Shown: positions 1 through 13,422, numbered from the stretch's first letter. The stretch: DNA of 64,000 nt from Osedax fenrisi (GCA_964019155.1 OZ025239.1:101983798-102047797); one strand, 5' to 3'. The notes: generated by a model from the letters alone, not told the origin. Made by a program: numbers and translations.

Positions 1-3
1 CAA

Positions 4-7
<4 letters not shown>

Positions 8-65
<58 letters not shown>

Positions 66-66
66 G
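8..66. repeat. (CA)n-(TA)n compound microsatellite in intron 3 of gene A
   Basis: A CA-dinucleotide run passes into a short TA run at the window start. The homologous tracts are at about 26219-26285 in unit B and 54104-54176 in unit C, where a CGTA interruption splits the CA run. Confidence 0.9.
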
Positions 67-232
67 CCTAGAGGTAACCATAGTAATAACAAATACACAC
101 ACACTAGATTATATTATTCTCTATACGTGTGCAATTCGTGACACGCGTCCATACGTGGCCACCATCGTAACGTCCGTAGCGCGTTCGATACCGCACTGGT
201 CGGCCATTGCAATAAACCACACACCCGTACAG

Positions 233-790
233 GTACGTACAGCGATTGGACGGAATGTTCTGCGAGTTGTGGCGGGGGTACCAGGACCAGGTCATACGGA
301 ACTGACGCCAAATACCTGCAGATGATTGACTGTAACACACACGTATGCGGAGTAGGTTCGTACCTGAGTGGCAGTGACGTATTAATAGTGTGCTGCATGT
401 GCGGCGCACTACGGTTACTATACGTGTAGTGTGTGTGCGTGATATGCTGTGTTCTGATTGGTTAGTAAAGTTAATGTAGAACACGTGACTTGACGGGCTA
501 ACTTAAATTAGAGAACATATATCAAATAGAATTATTAAAACGTCTATTTTATGATTCTCTTTACTTGCATGAGAACATGTGATTATACATTTATATTCAC
601 TAATATATTAAATCCTATATGATATTTCGTAATAATTATTTATAATATGTTATTATATTATTATTATATAAATATTATAATTTTTAATAGAGATTATTTA
701 TTTAGATCATGATTTAATCTAATCATGGGAATTATTATAATAAAGTTAATTATTAAATCTAATAATTAATAATAATAATTAAATATATCA

Positions 791-821
<31 letters not shown>

Positions 822-3800
822 TATAAATATAATGATATCAAAATAAGCGTTATTTCCTTGTATAAATAATATTGACTAAATATGTATGATATCGTGACGT
901 ATGTGTAACCCGTATTAGTAGTGCGAGCCACTAGTACACGGTTATAGTATACAGGTCAGCACTAGTATACCGTTATAGTATAGAGGTGAGCACTATAGTA
1001 TAACGGGTATACCGTACACAGAAAGGTACTGCCCCAGCGACTTCACGTTCGTGCTCGACTCGTCCGGTAGTATCGGAAACAAGAACTGGTGGATACAGAA
1101 GCAGTTCGTTATCGATTACATTCAATCCATGCAGATTTGTTAGTACTACATCACTACACACGCACGCACACACGCGCGTACATATAGAGTGAAGCTCGCT
1201 AATCGAGAATCCCGCTAACTCGGACTTTTACGAGTGCTAGTTTGTTTTTGTTAGTATGTAAATATATGTAAGAATACATCGATATCTCAGACATTTTCGT
1301 CGGTCTAGTCCAAGTTAGCTGTAGTTAACTGTACACATTTGTATATGTGAGTATAAAGTCAATAGTAACGCTGGCATTATAAACAGTTATCATTATATTA
1401 ATATAATAGTTATATACTATAAGATATTTACTATATATATGATTATAATATGGATATATTTAAATAATATATTTATATAAAAACGAAAAGTTCATACTTT
1501 GAATAATTAATAAATACAAAAACATAGTAATACATAATAATATACTATAGTATAATATAGTAAAATTGAACAATAGTATATGAATAATAATCGTTCAGTA
1601 TCATCACTATTATCACTATTACAATGGATGTTGTGACTGCCGCGCGTACGTCACCGCCCCCTGTCACGCCTCCTGCCACGCCCCCATTTACCCGATACAC
1701 TCGACCTTCAGCTTACGAGAGTACCAGGATCGGATTCGTGGTATACAGTTACACGGCGGTAGTGAGCTTCGATCTGACCACGTACGGAAACAAACAGATG
1801 ATGATCGAGCACATCTGGAGACTAGACTACATGTCTTCTTCGACTAACACAGCTAGCGGTCTATTGGTTATTACTAGTCAAGTGATCACGAGTGAAGGTC
1901 AAACATCGCGCACTATAGTGTGTGCATGCAGTGTTCGCCGTGAACCGATTACGCAAGCGCACCGATATTGCCCGGTCAATGCACGCTCTCGATATCAATG
2001 TAATATCGCTATTTCTTATATCTTATTCTAAAGTGATTTTTTACGAGAAGAAGATAATATTTAAAATAATATGTCAGCGATACAATTTATAATTTATGAA
2101 TGATTCTAAAATTAAAAACAATATATATATATATTATATGTGAGTTTATACGTGAATAGTGTGTATAGTTATGTACATTATATAGGCTATGCACGATATG
2201 GTGACCAGTACGAGAAGGTCTTCGATCAAACAAATCGCCATCCTTGTCACTGACGGAGAAGCAAACCGTGATGTTGCATTAACGATACCCCGCGCCACAT
2301 CTGCTAAAGATGACGACATCACAATTATTGTACTAGGTTAACCTTTAACCTTATTGTATTAGGTTGACATATAACCTTATTGTACTAGGTTAACCTATAA
2401 CCTTATTGTACTAGGTTAAACTATCAATATAACCGTTAATTATAGTTTTAATACGATTATTTATTTTAGAATTAAAATTAAATTATTAATGTTCATTAAT
2501 TACGTTATATAACTGGCGTGATTAAATTCTCAATTAAAGACTAAACTCATAGGTAGTAGCTGTTTAAAGTGAGTTCACCATTACGCAGGTATCGCTAACT
2601 ACGACCCCGTGGAAATACTCGCTATATCGTCCGGACCGGAGTACGTGGCTAAGATTTCCAGCTTTTCTTCTCTGCACAACATACTCGGCAATATCACGGA
2701 CATCACGTGCTTCAGTTCAGGTAATCACGTGTTCGGTGACGCGTATCACGTGACCTACGCGCGTGTCACGTGACACCACTATTATCAACGCGTATAATAT
2801 CACGTGTTATATCGGCGATCCGTCCTACACAGGACATGACGTCGACTGTAGAAGATGCGAACACACCGTCGGACTCGTACATCAACCCGACACGCAGAAT
2901 TGTCACAGGTTAATACACACGCGTAAACATCACATGATGGTCACATGACAGGCGATGATGATTCACGGCTGCTATGATGATTCACTAACGCACACATACT
3001 TCATCCGTAGCTACTACGTGTGTATTAAGCTGCCCACCGGTGATTACGTCATTTATAACATGAATTGTCCGGGAAATTCATACTGGAGTCAGGTTACTAT
3101 AGTCGTAGTATAGATGTAGTCGTTGTATAGATGTAGTCGTAGTATAGATATAGTTGTAGTCTAGATATATACATGTAATATAATCTAAGCATTAGCCAAA
3201 CTAGGATGAAACCGAGAATACTTTTAGATACAAGTGAACATTGCACACAAATGCAGTCAACAAAACAAGTTATTTATAGTGTCGGTAGAAAGTATGATTA
3301 TTTATATGATATATAACTTAATAAGTATGATTCATCATAAACTAAGATACTAATGTGGGTTCGTTACTGTTTAGTCTGTTAGGGGCTGTATTCGCACGTA
3401 CCCTTCTGACGGTTCCTGCGACCATACCGCTGACCCGAAGTCAACGCAAGCCATCACCACTACAGGTTCAGCAACAACAACAACAACAACACTAGAAATT
3501 AATACTATAATAGTTGAAAACCACTCACAATTCTATATAAATATACTATAATATAGTATCTTAGTATCCTATGATACACTGTAGCATCTAAAAACTACGT
3601 AAAAAGCTACTTCACTACGTATTTAATATGGAATATAGCGTGGATAATTACATTCTTACGTACGTACACACGCACACAGTGAAAGCGCCGTGTCCTTTAT
3701 CACCCGTAGTAGGCGAGCCCACAAAGTTCACGAACGGAGGAGAGGAGTTCTCCTGCCCTCCCGGTACTAAGTTCATTGCTCAGAAATGCACTTGCAACGG

Positions 3801-3925
3801 AACAGGTTAGCCAATGAATTACACAATTGTCATTGACGGTCATAATATAGGTATATAGGTATATAGGTATATATATAATACTAATAATAATATCAGAACA
3901 TAGGTATGACCATGATAAAAGAACT

Positions 3926-3975
<50 letters not shown>

Positions 3976-5108
3976 GACCTGTAATAATATAATAATATAG
4001 CATGCTACACGAGCACCCTTAATACCTGCTGTAGCTCGTAGCTTCTCTCTATAACTATACGTCCTGTATCTAGCACACACACATCTTCAGTGTTATTACG
4101 TCACACCCGCTGTGTGTGATGTAACCGGGCTACGACGTCACTCACTTCTCCCTTTCTCCCCCCTTCTCCACCCCCTCTACCCCCTATATTCATATACACC
4201 TCCCCCGTCGCGAACAGCTACCGCGGATTGTTCGGATGACATGTTGTTACACTTCCCGATGGACTCGCACTTCAATGACGTAACCTGTACCCGCGCCACG
4301 TCATCGGTAGTCGGAACCGGAAGCGTGACCCTGGTCAACGATGACGTCAGAGGCACCGTCGCTAAATTCAACGATGCGTTTTTAACCGTTAGTCTCTGGT
4401 GACGCGTGACTAGTTGTGATGTTGTTGTTGTCCTATTAGCGATGTTAACGTACGCGCGTACAGTGCATGCACTACACGCGTGTACCACTAACCTATATAG
4501 ATGTGTGTGACGTACACACACACTCATCACGTGATCTAGGGTTCGTTACATTATAAGATGACTCATCCGAGGTTTATGATTTATTGAGATTTGCTCGATT
4601 TATTTTCAATGAAATCCGAGTAAATCATGAAAAATCTCTCGTTTTATATGTGTTTGTAATATTATATATACGTATACGTTCGAATACACATATAGATACA
4701 TACGATATGTTACTTGCAGGTGCCTTACTTAAACTCTTATTTCGCGGGTGATTATGTCGAAGCTCTTTCCGTCTGTCTTTACTACAAGTTCACTGAAGTT
4801 GATGGTTAATATGCATGTAGGCAATGGGTTGCGACCCAGTTTGTATGCATATCGCAATGGGCTGTGACCCGATGCATGTGCAATACATAGTAGATATAAG
4901 GCTTTATTAATAAGTGTGTGTATGTGTGTGCATTATAACTACTTCTTAGAATATAGTTATATAATTAAGCATTATTAAGCGTGCTTAATTTTATATTATT
5001 TTATAAAATATATACTACTAATATTACACATTTTTTAGGTTTACTATAAACATTTATTACCAAATAATAGTTAATTGAAAATATGATATGATATTATAAT
5101 AATAATAA

Positions 5109-5159
<51 letters not shown>

Positions 5160-6651
5160 GTACATATAAATAATGTAATACATTATGTAATTACTTACTT
5201 ATAATTTTATGAATATATTTATTATCTATTTTAAATAATATACTATTATAATGGATCCTTGTAAATATACAGAAATATAATCAATTGATAACGCGTTACA
5301 TTATTGATTTTCAATCTATAATTAATTTCGAACTAAATTTAAAAAAAATAAGATTAATCTCCACTACAAATCGTCACGGTATCGCTTAAACAATAGAATG
5401 ACGTAACCAACGATGACGCATACTTTGTTGTTGTAGGAGATAGTCACGTGATGGTCAGTAACGGAGACTGCGTGGACTCGCCATCTTTTGAGATCGGAGT
5501 GACAGCCGATACCGGAACCACTATGTCCGCTTATGGTGCCGTTGAAACTAGCACCGGAAACACGGGTACCGATACAGTTACAGGGGTTGGTGTCCGCTTA
5601 TAACTAACATCGGGTAACATTGTATATCATAGTATATATATATATTAAAATATATCTAGATTAGATCATTGTTATTCGTGTAAGCTATATCATTATAATG
5701 CAACGCGGGCCTATTATATAAAGCATATAATAACGATTATAATGCAGTGATTAAACTGAATATTATAGTTAGTTATCTAGCGATAATTGGTTGACGGCTT
5801 AACATAATCCCAACTCTGACGTCACAGCTGAACAAGAACCAATGGCATCACGCATGCTGGGTTTTCGATGGAAGCTCGATGAAGTTCTACAAAGATAAAG
5901 TACTTCAAGGAGTCGTAGCCGCTTCAGGTAAGCGCCAACCAATCATCAGCGACCTCGTATATAGTTATCGCGGCTAATGTCAATCACAGTAATTTGTGTC
6001 GTCATTAAATAATGGATAGTGGACGTGGCTTCAATCCTTAGCCGAACCTATGAAATAGGTCTTAAAGTAATAATTAGAAGTGATCCTATATATAATTATG
6101 TATAAAATAAGAATCTGAATTTGTTAAGACCGTGGATATTTTAACGCGATAGCGGCTTCGATGGGACTTTAGAGCCACTTGTTTATAAGTTAAAATCGCA
6201 TCTAAATTATGGATAGGATGAAAAGACTCCACCAAAATAAAACAATTTTAACTTTTTAAATATGAACTCTAATATGAACTATTTTATCTTACTAACATTA
6301 AACGCGCAATAATTAGAATATCACGTGATACGAATGTCACGTGACAGCAGTGATGTATAATGCTTACATAACACCGGACAATCACACGTGATACTACACG
6401 CACCCCACCTCACTGACACATTGTTACGCAACCTATAGGTAATGTGAAGAACACCAATGCCGATATGACTATTGGATCCAGGTGCGGAGAAGGCAAATTC
6501 GGAGGATTCATTGACGACGTTAGTACTAGTCACGTGTAATATTCACCACGTGACTACAATTTAAAACCACGCCTACATTTATTGCCATTCATTAATACAG
6601 GTAAAGGTATGGTCCCAAGCGATCTCCCAAGCTGACATCGACTTATTATAG
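233..6651 (+). CDS. Gene A: TSP1-vWA-chitin-binding-LamG secreted matrix protein (Pif/BMSP-like), 5' end outside window
   Basis: Exons 4-18 of an 18-exon gene; exons 1-3 lie left of the window, which opens in intron 3. Exons: 233-355, 1022-1138, 1712-1866, 2186-2336, 2589-2720, 2833-2908, 3011-3092, 3375-3465, 3680-3805, 4218-4387, 4720-4804, 5437-5585, 5828-5927, 6439-6518, 6601-6651 (ends TAG). All have AG/GT borders and compatible phases. The order is second TSP1 (exon 4), vWA (5-8), peritrophin-type chitin-binding domain (9-11), half chitin-binding module (12), LamG (13-18). vWA + chitin-binding + LamG is the layout of the molluscan shell-matrix proteins Pif and BMSP, so an extracellular, chitin- or mineral-associated role is inferred. 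Compared with gene B, the protein has Asn-Asp-Asp for Ser-Asp-Ala in exon 13 and Ser for Ala in exon 15. All visible exons are open, so the copy looks functional. Confidence 0.85.
2325..2421 (+). repeat. 26-bp tandem repeat across the exon 7 splice donor (gene A)
   Basis: About four units of a 26-bp repeat whose core is TTATTGTACTAGGTTAAC. The first unit contains the real exon 7 end and its GT donor (2336/2337), so the following units in intron 7 repeat a donor-like site at 26-bp steps. Twenty-six is not a multiple of three, so use of a later donor would shift the frame. Homologous arrays are at 28541-28637 and 56435-56531. Confidence 0.85.
5111..5156. repeat. (TA)n tract in intron 14 of gene A
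   Basis: A nearly pure TA run of about 46 bp. The same locus is about 10 bp longer in unit B (31321-31376) and shorter in unit C (about 59169-59194). Confidence 0.9.
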
Positions 6652-7057
6652 ATATTTAGTTAAATATCACTACATTTATTTTATAATTTTTTACGACTTT
6701 TTATCCATTCTTTTATAATTTTTATACTATACGTACTATTATATAATTCGTAATTTTATACTTTTCATTAAAATAAAACTATTTACATGTATTATTGGTC
6801 ATATTCTGATATATTATTTCTTACATTATATATATATATTTCATGAATCATAAATCCGATTTCTTCAAATATACATCTTCACACCCATATTACTAAATTA
6901 TTATTTATTCTCTCCAAAATCAATACATTTCTTCTATTGTAATAAAACACATACAATTTAGTAAACTTTAGTGAACTATACTAATATTTACCTTAATATA
7001 TTATTTATTGTACACCCTTGCCATGATTCTAACACTGAACCATGTATACACACATAT

Positions 7058-7102
<45 letters not shown>

Positions 7103-7326
7103 GGTTAATACTGTAATATGAGATTCAACCGTATCCACATATGCACTTTGGTCCATATAACTATTAGACACCTTAAAAGTTGAATATAAATTAGAACCAT
7201 TTTTTGACATACCGTGACATGATGTACTGCCTCATATTACGAATCAACTATTTCACGAGAGAAAGATAATTTCACACCTCTATTGCAAATATCAACAACG
7301 TCACATACAAATATTATCACACGATA
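6652..7326. other. 3' flank of gene A, no further gene seen
   Basis: AT-rich 3' UTR and flank with short TA and CA runs up to the LINE insertion point. Both strands were inspected and no coding or structural feature stands out beyond the poly(A) candidates. The matching stretches are 32872-33536 in unit B and 60699-61505 in unit C. Confidence 0.6.
6772..6777 (+). promoter_or_regulatory. Candidate poly(A) signal of gene A
   Basis: AATAAA lies about 120 bp after the stop codon of gene A in an AT-rich 3' flank. Gene B has the same hexamer at 32992. In gene C the corresponding site is mutated. A further AATAAA about 180-190 bp downstream exists in all copies. Confidence 0.5.
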
Positions 7327-10300
7327 GTCCATGACATACTTCTTCCATCCTTCTCTATCATTCATCGCTGTCTTTATTTCGTCTATTGTTATCGGTATCA
7401 TCCCGCAGTTTCCATGTACGTCTTCGCTGGGCGTCCACGTGAACGGTTACCATGCTGTGGTTGCCAGAGTATCAGGTCGCTCGCTACTTCATCTTTGATT
7501 CTCCAGCAGTGACCGGCGAACCTTAGCCTTTGCATGCGTATTAATTTACTAATTTTTGGAATATTGCCATATAATTTCTCATTTGTTAGATGATCTCGCC
7601 AGGACTTATTTGTTACGGCTCGGAGCATGCGTGTGTATATTCCATCAGTCTTTTTCTCTAACGAGGCTGTTAGAGTCCAGGTTACAGAACCGTAAACAAG
7701 CACTGATTCGACTGCCGCTCTAAAAAAAATATCTTTTAAGATGAGTATATAGTTTTGATTTCCAGATTATATTCATACTATTTAATGCTGCCCAAGCTTT
7801 AGAAATCCTTATATTAATATCTCTTTTTGTTGATCTGATATATCTTCCTAGATATTTAAAATCCTCTACTTGATTTATTACACTTCCACAGATACTTTTC
7901 ATTTGCATGTTTTTATTCTGATTGATATTTATATATTCCGTTTTGTCAGTGTTAATGCAAAGTCCAATTTCTTTTGCGGATGATTCTATTTTCAGTAATA
8001 ATGTATTAGCATCTTTCAGAGTATTACTTGTTACGGCAATATTATCAGTATAGTCCATATCCGTAATTTGTTCAGTGGGATATCGTCTACATTTTCTCTC
8101 TGTTAGATTAACACCTAGCTCTCGATTATTATTCAATGACGTCTTCAGAATATAATCGAGAGAGATTATAAAGAGGAACGGCGCAAGTGTATTACCATGT
8201 AAGACCCCAGTTGTTATTTCAAAGTAAGGATTATCTCCGTCTGGTGAGCGAACCATTGAACGAGTATTCTTGTAGAGCATCATAATTGCACAAACTGTCT
8301 CTTCTGGTATACCATATTTTAAATGTATTTCTTTCATCTTTTTTCGATTTATCGTATCAAAAGCTTTTGAAAAGTCAATGAAGAGTAGAGCTAGTGGCAG
8401 ATTTTTAGATTTGACTCCTTCTAAAATTTGTCTGATAGTCAGTATTTGTCCCGTTGTTGATCTATTTGTTCGGAAGCCATTATGATTTTTCTTAGGATTA
8501 GATCAATTTCAGGTCTAATCCTGTTTAATAACATCAGGTTATATATCTTTGCGGCGATTGCTATTAGAGTAATTCCTCTGTAGTTTTTTGTGATGTAAGG
8601 TCTCATTTTTTAGGAAAAGGAAGTATACATCCATTGGTCCAACTTACTATAGGTTCCTAAAAATAAACACGAGTACAGGATTATAACAAAAATTCTTTAA
8701 ATTCATCTAATTTCCAAACTTCTGCTGGTATTTCGTCCAAACCTATTGCTTTTCCATATGATATATTATGTGTAGCTTTCATAACTTCTTCTTTCGTGAA
8801 ATGACCGATTTATATATCAAGATTATTCAATATATGATCTAAATTTTTCTATGAAATGTCGATTGGATATTCTTGCCAAGTAAATCTTTGAAATGTTTAT
8901 GCCAAAGTTTGATTCGTTTATTATCATTGTTTACTTTTAGTTTAGATTTATTTGATTTTTTTCTTCCACTGATTTCATTTATTGTTTCCCAGGCTAGTGC
9001 AGATTTCTTATTTGTGGCCGCCTTTTGGATTTCATATATCTTTTTATTTATGTATTTTTTTGTTCTGAATCATAAGAATTAACTAATGAGCATTTATAAA
9101 CTTATTGATATTCATCTGTGTAGGAGAGCTATTTCAGTTGTACTGCTTTATGCAATATGTCACGTTTTTGACAGATGTTTTCGGTATCCCAGGGTATTCG
9201 TTTCTTTAATTTGGGTTTTAACTGAATTACTTTATTAGTTGCATCTTTTCATGCCTTTTCAAAATATGAATATCTTGTACTTGCTGATAACGTAGTTTCT
9301 GCATCAGAATGTTGAAGGCTCAATAATCTGTTTTTCACTGTTACAATAAATGCATTTCTAATATCAGTATCATGTTTTAATCTTGTCCAGTCATATGGTT
9401 TGCATTTACTACTTTTTCTTTGTATTAGCTCTAAGACTCAATTTTATATCTGTTGTTATTATACGGTGAACAGACGCAATGCTATTAAAAGAGTTGTAAG
9501 CTCTGAAGTTTTTTTTACACTATTCTTCCATTTCTTATTCATTATTATAAAGTCAATCTGTGATTTAAAATCATTTGGAGAATTGTGCGTCCATAACTGA
9601 CCATGTCTTTTCTGGAAATGAGTGTTTAGACATAGCATATTGTTTTCCTGAAGATAGTCTTTGAGCATTTGGCCATTTCGATTTGAAGTTTGATGATAGG
9701 CATATTTATATCCACTGTCTTTTCCGAGGTGAGCATTTAAGTATCCTCCTATAATTATAACATTATGCTTTGGTATCTGTCATGACAAACATGTAAGTTT
9801 TGTATAGAATATATCAGTTTCTTGTTCGTTACTAATATTTGTTGGACTGTAACATGAGATCACAGACGTTTGTGGATTTCCTTGAAAGTTCACCATCATA
9901 ATTCTAGGTGATATCATTTCGACACTAGCGATTGTGTTATAAGCTTGGCTGCTGACGATAATTCCAATTCCACCAGTTGCGGCATTTATACTATTCTTCC
10001 AGGCTGATAGAATTAGTAGTTTCCATTTATCATAAGCTGTTATTTGATGACACTATCTTCATGTATGAATCTATGCTCTTGAATGCAGATAATATTTTGT
10101 CCAGTTTTGTTAGCTGAGGCTATCAATTCTGGGATTTTTTATACTTTTTGAAGTGTTTGGGTATTTAATGATCCGATTTTAAATCGTTTAGTTGCATTTA
10201 ATAGTTGTAAAGTTTTCATCTTATTTTTTTTTTCTTTTCTTTTCTCTTTTTCGTTCTATTTCTCAGTAATTAACTTTTCGACTGCAACCTGAGATAGAAT

Positions 10301-10658
10301 TTCATGGACGCGCTCCTTGTTCCACGCGACGATCGATGCGGGATGGATAATTGTTGTGTTGTATTGTCATGGTTTACTTTCGATGGCTAGATAAAATGTG
10401 CGGTCGCCACTCCATACACATTTGCGTAACCCTGCGCGGGTGGCTAACTGGTACTATGCCTTGCCAAAGGGCAACCAGTATTTTTTCCGGCACTGCTAAT
10501 TGATTATTCGCAGCTAACCATTATATATAATGGCCGTTCCCCTATCCGCAACCTGGGGAGCCGGTGGATTGGAATTATCATCACCACATCATCATATCAA
10601 TTTCGGATATAGATGAAGAAATGTGGGCCGAGGATCCTACGTAAACTGAGCTCTCCAC
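7327..10658 (-). mobile_element. Near full-length LINE (endonuclease + reverse transcriptase), decayed
   Basis: Minus-strand non-LTR retrotransposon of about 3.3 kb, probably RTE-like. Reading the minus strand from 10220: an APE-type endonuclease start with an IQEHR-like motif, then the endonuclease end (NSPNDFKSQIDFI) at 9459-9668, then the RT palm with LALLFIDFSKAFDTINR near 8400. The frame 7720-8337 carries LDYILK. The C-terminal part at 7398-7703 has the GHCWR zinc-knuckle-like motif. Frames are broken several times, and the catalytic YADD reads Tyr-Thr-Asp-Asn, so it is not active. It is flanked by imperfect copies of ATTATCACACGATA (7312-7326 and 10659-10673), a likely target-site duplication; unit C has the empty site. 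The part upstream of about 10220 is 5' UTR-like. Confidence 0.85.
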
Positions 10659-10820
10659 AATTATTCACACGATAATATCACGAAGCATGTGGCTAATCTG
10701 TTGTGAATACAACACATATTGTAATTATTAAATAATGATCTTAAAATTTATAATTTAGCAATAATCATAGAAACTGTTATCCTACATACGGCGACTACTT
10801 TCTCAACTATGTAATTTATG

Positions 10821-11092
10821 TCTGAAGTATATAGCTCATTAGGACAACCATGATTGCAAAGATAGTAAGCCAGAGGTCCCGGATTCGACTCCAGGCAGTA
10901 ATTATTTGTCTCTTGTGTTTATAAAACACTTAGAAAAACCAAGAATTTTGTTTACTATTTGCATTGTATTGTCCTCACAGTTATGTATAACATGTATACG
11001 TCTATGTCTTATTAAGGGTTCCATTTGTATCCTTTATTCAATATATATTTATATATATATGTGATTTTAATAAATAAATATTATTATTATTA
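10821..11092 (+). mobile_element. tRNA-derived SINE (unit A, first)
   Basis: A tRNA-like head has an A-box-like ATAGCTCATTAGG and a B box GGATTCGACTCC. A non-tRNA body follows, then a tail with TTATTAAGGGTTCCATTTG and a (TTA)n end. This is a polymerase III retroposon, not a tRNA gene: no closing acceptor stem is evident and the same head recurs with related bodies. Other members are at 15880, 37036, 43777 and 63190. Confidence 0.75.
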
Positions 11093-11727
11093 AGCACACT
11101 TGTTTATCTTCCCATCTAAACAACGTATAACTTAGCGAAATGATGTCATTATCTTGCAGTATAGATGTATACTGATACTGACAAGCTATACTCCAACCAC
11201 TATTATGTAATGCGAGGAATTACTTATTTATTTAATAATTACATATTATTTTATATTCGATATGATAATCAAATATCGCTAACCATTATTTCTCTAAATT
11301 CATCGATGGTTTTAGCATAATCATATAAAATATGAATTCTTAAAATAAAATTGTATTAGCAGATTTCAAAATATATATTAATCCCTGAAAATATTCCTAT
11401 TACTATTTAATATTTGTCAAATATAAAATATATATAAATATACTTTATAAATTGTACTTTAATAAGAGCCTTAATAAGGGATTTATTTACATATGAAATT
11501 TATCTATAATTATTGTTTTGCTAAAAAGCACCATAACTTTAGAAATACATAAAATAACAACTACGTGTTATTGTATATTGTACATTCATCTATAGCTATA
11601 TTAATACCAATATAGTGGGACATACACTAATAGTACACAAATGAATACAGATTTTTATTATTATTTGTAATCGCTTATCGTTTATAAATGCACATTTTAG
11701 GCACTTATTTATTGTTATCTTATCGAG

Positions 11728-12543
11728 AGAAGGAACAACATATATCCAGCAATAACAATTACATATGTTGACTATGCGGATGATCTAGTTATAATAACAG
11801 ATACAAACAACGAAGCAATAATACATAATAGTACATAAAATTGAACATACTGTAAAAGAAATTGGGCCGACTATAAATACTGGAAAGACGGAATTCATCA
11901 GTTTACATCAAGGAACAAATGAAGTTATCAAAATCATAAACGCATTAAATAAGTTTCTGATGTTAAGTATCTTAGAAGCTAAATTCAGTCAACAGAAAAA
12001 TATATAAATATTATATTATATAAAAGCTGAGAAGCCTTAAATGAGATGATCTCTATATGGAAATCTAGACTATAGTCAGGTATACCTGATAAAATGAAAA
12101 GAAACTTTTTCAGAGCAACTGTTGAGTTTGTGTTAACATATGGTTCTTTTAGCTGGACTCTAACAAAAGCGCTTGATAAGAGACTCAATGGAAATTATAC
12201 TCGAATGATGAGTGACATCCTAAATCGATATTGGAAAGATCATCCAAATAATAAAGATATATACGTAAATATACCGGACATTTGCACGTCGATAAGACAG
12301 CAAAGATTACTTTTTTCTGGGCACTGTTGGAGATCTAAATTGGAACTTGCATCGGATGTTATAATGTGGCAACCTACTCATAGTAAAAGAAAAATAGGTC
12401 GACCCCTTAGAACCTACGTCGATCAGCTGGTAGATGATACACTCTGTGATGTAAACGAAATAAAAAAGGCGATGGAAGATAGAGCTGGTCGGAGGAAGAT
12501 AGTCAACAATTTCCGAGCAAGCTCGACATGGTAAGGTATGCAT
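11728..12543 (+). mobile_element. 5'-truncated LINE fragment, plus strand (unit A)
   Basis: It starts just before the RT active site, which is intact here (VDYADDLVIIT at about 11770). It runs through a frame-broken thumb to an open 146-codon stretch at 12094-12534 with GSFSWTLTKALDKR, YTRMM, FSGHCWR and IGRPLRTYVDQL, ending SSTW-stop. It is the same LINE type as 7327-10658 but a different member in the opposite orientation. Confidence 0.85.
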
Positions 12544-12645
12544 GCATCTGCATGCAACTGCAGTATCTAAAATAATTTGATTACATTATCGAATAGCTAA
12601 ACATTAACTTACTACCTGTCGGCGTTAGGGGGTCACATCACACTA

Positions 12646-12836
12646 CCAGTAATACCGGAAATAATGTCCGGAAATGTTTGCTAGAATGTTAACAAGTTAC
12701 AATCGTAGTGGGATACCCCTTTACTTTACGGACACTTGCCGGATATACAGTAACTTTAAAGAGGGTATCCGACTACAACTTGCTAGAAAATCACTTTCTA
12801 GCAAACATTTCCGGACATTCTTTCCGGAAATACTGG
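12646..12836. mobile_element. 191-bp MITE with long terminal inverted repeats (unit A)
   Basis: Both ends read CCAGTAnTnCCGGAAA inward, and the inverted similarity continues for about 40 bp (to TTTGCTAGA). TA dinucleotides flank both ends, as expected for a TA target duplication (Tc1/mariner-like). There is no coding capacity. Confidence 0.75.
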
Positions 12837-12839
12837 TAG

Positions 12840-13422
12840 AGAACACATTCAAAACGTTACATTTTTTGTGTATTTGTTACAAAGTGGAAACATAAACATT
12901 GAGAAGTTTGATAGACGGAGAACATCGAGTGTATCCCTATACGTTACGGTAGGTCGTAGTCTGTATTACGTACAGATAATGTACATGCTACGTACATAAC
13001 AGTATTAGATCCCTGGGGCTTACATAATGATGAACTATGAAATGATATTATAACATATCAATAGGATAATTTGACTAATAACTAATTTGTAGGATCTTTA
13101 TGGTCATGTTACTGTGTGTAAGACACTCTTACGCCATTGTTGATTGTCTAGATTATAGAATCTAGATAGTATAATATTCATTTTGTTTATACGGGGCCCC
13201 CAAATTAATGTTGTCCTGAGTCGATTATTTGGTTGATGCTATTCCCACTCTAATATATATACGTTCATATACATCACTGCAATGATGTATGTGGTGCTCT
13301 AATGAAAGCGGAGATTCAATACCAGTCTCGGTGCTAAAACATAGATAAAGTCTCATTCTCGATTTTCAAATGTACCATTTATGCAGAATTATTAATTTTC
13401 GTACGAATTGTGTAGTTTCAAT
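12840..13422. other. Unassigned AT-rich spacer (unit A)
   Basis: No convincing exon or repeat family was found on either strand. It contains a short palindrome (TAGATTATAGAATCTA) near 13150. The matching stretch in unit B is 39057-39639. Confidence 0.4.

Noticed and set aside
104..484. Long minus-strand open frame of 126 codons, repeated in all three units
   Set aside because: It lies opposite the TSP1 exon 4 of the matrix gene, which has clear domain residues and splice sites; the minus frame has no recognisable features.
1624..2031. 135-codon plus-strand open frame as a stand-alone gene
   Set aside because: Only its middle part (1712-1866) is coding, as exon 6 of gene A. Its start is intron sequence including the acceptor pyrimidine tract, and its end runs into intron 6.
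3095..3170. Tandem GTAGTATAGATGTAGTC words as a regulatory array
   Set aside because: A short degenerate repeat at the start of intron 10, without further support; treated as simple sequence.
7720..8337. Active LINE reverse transcriptase
   Set aside because: The active site reads Tyr-Thr-Asp-Asn instead of Tyr-Ala-Asp-Asp, and the frame is broken repeatedly in both copies.
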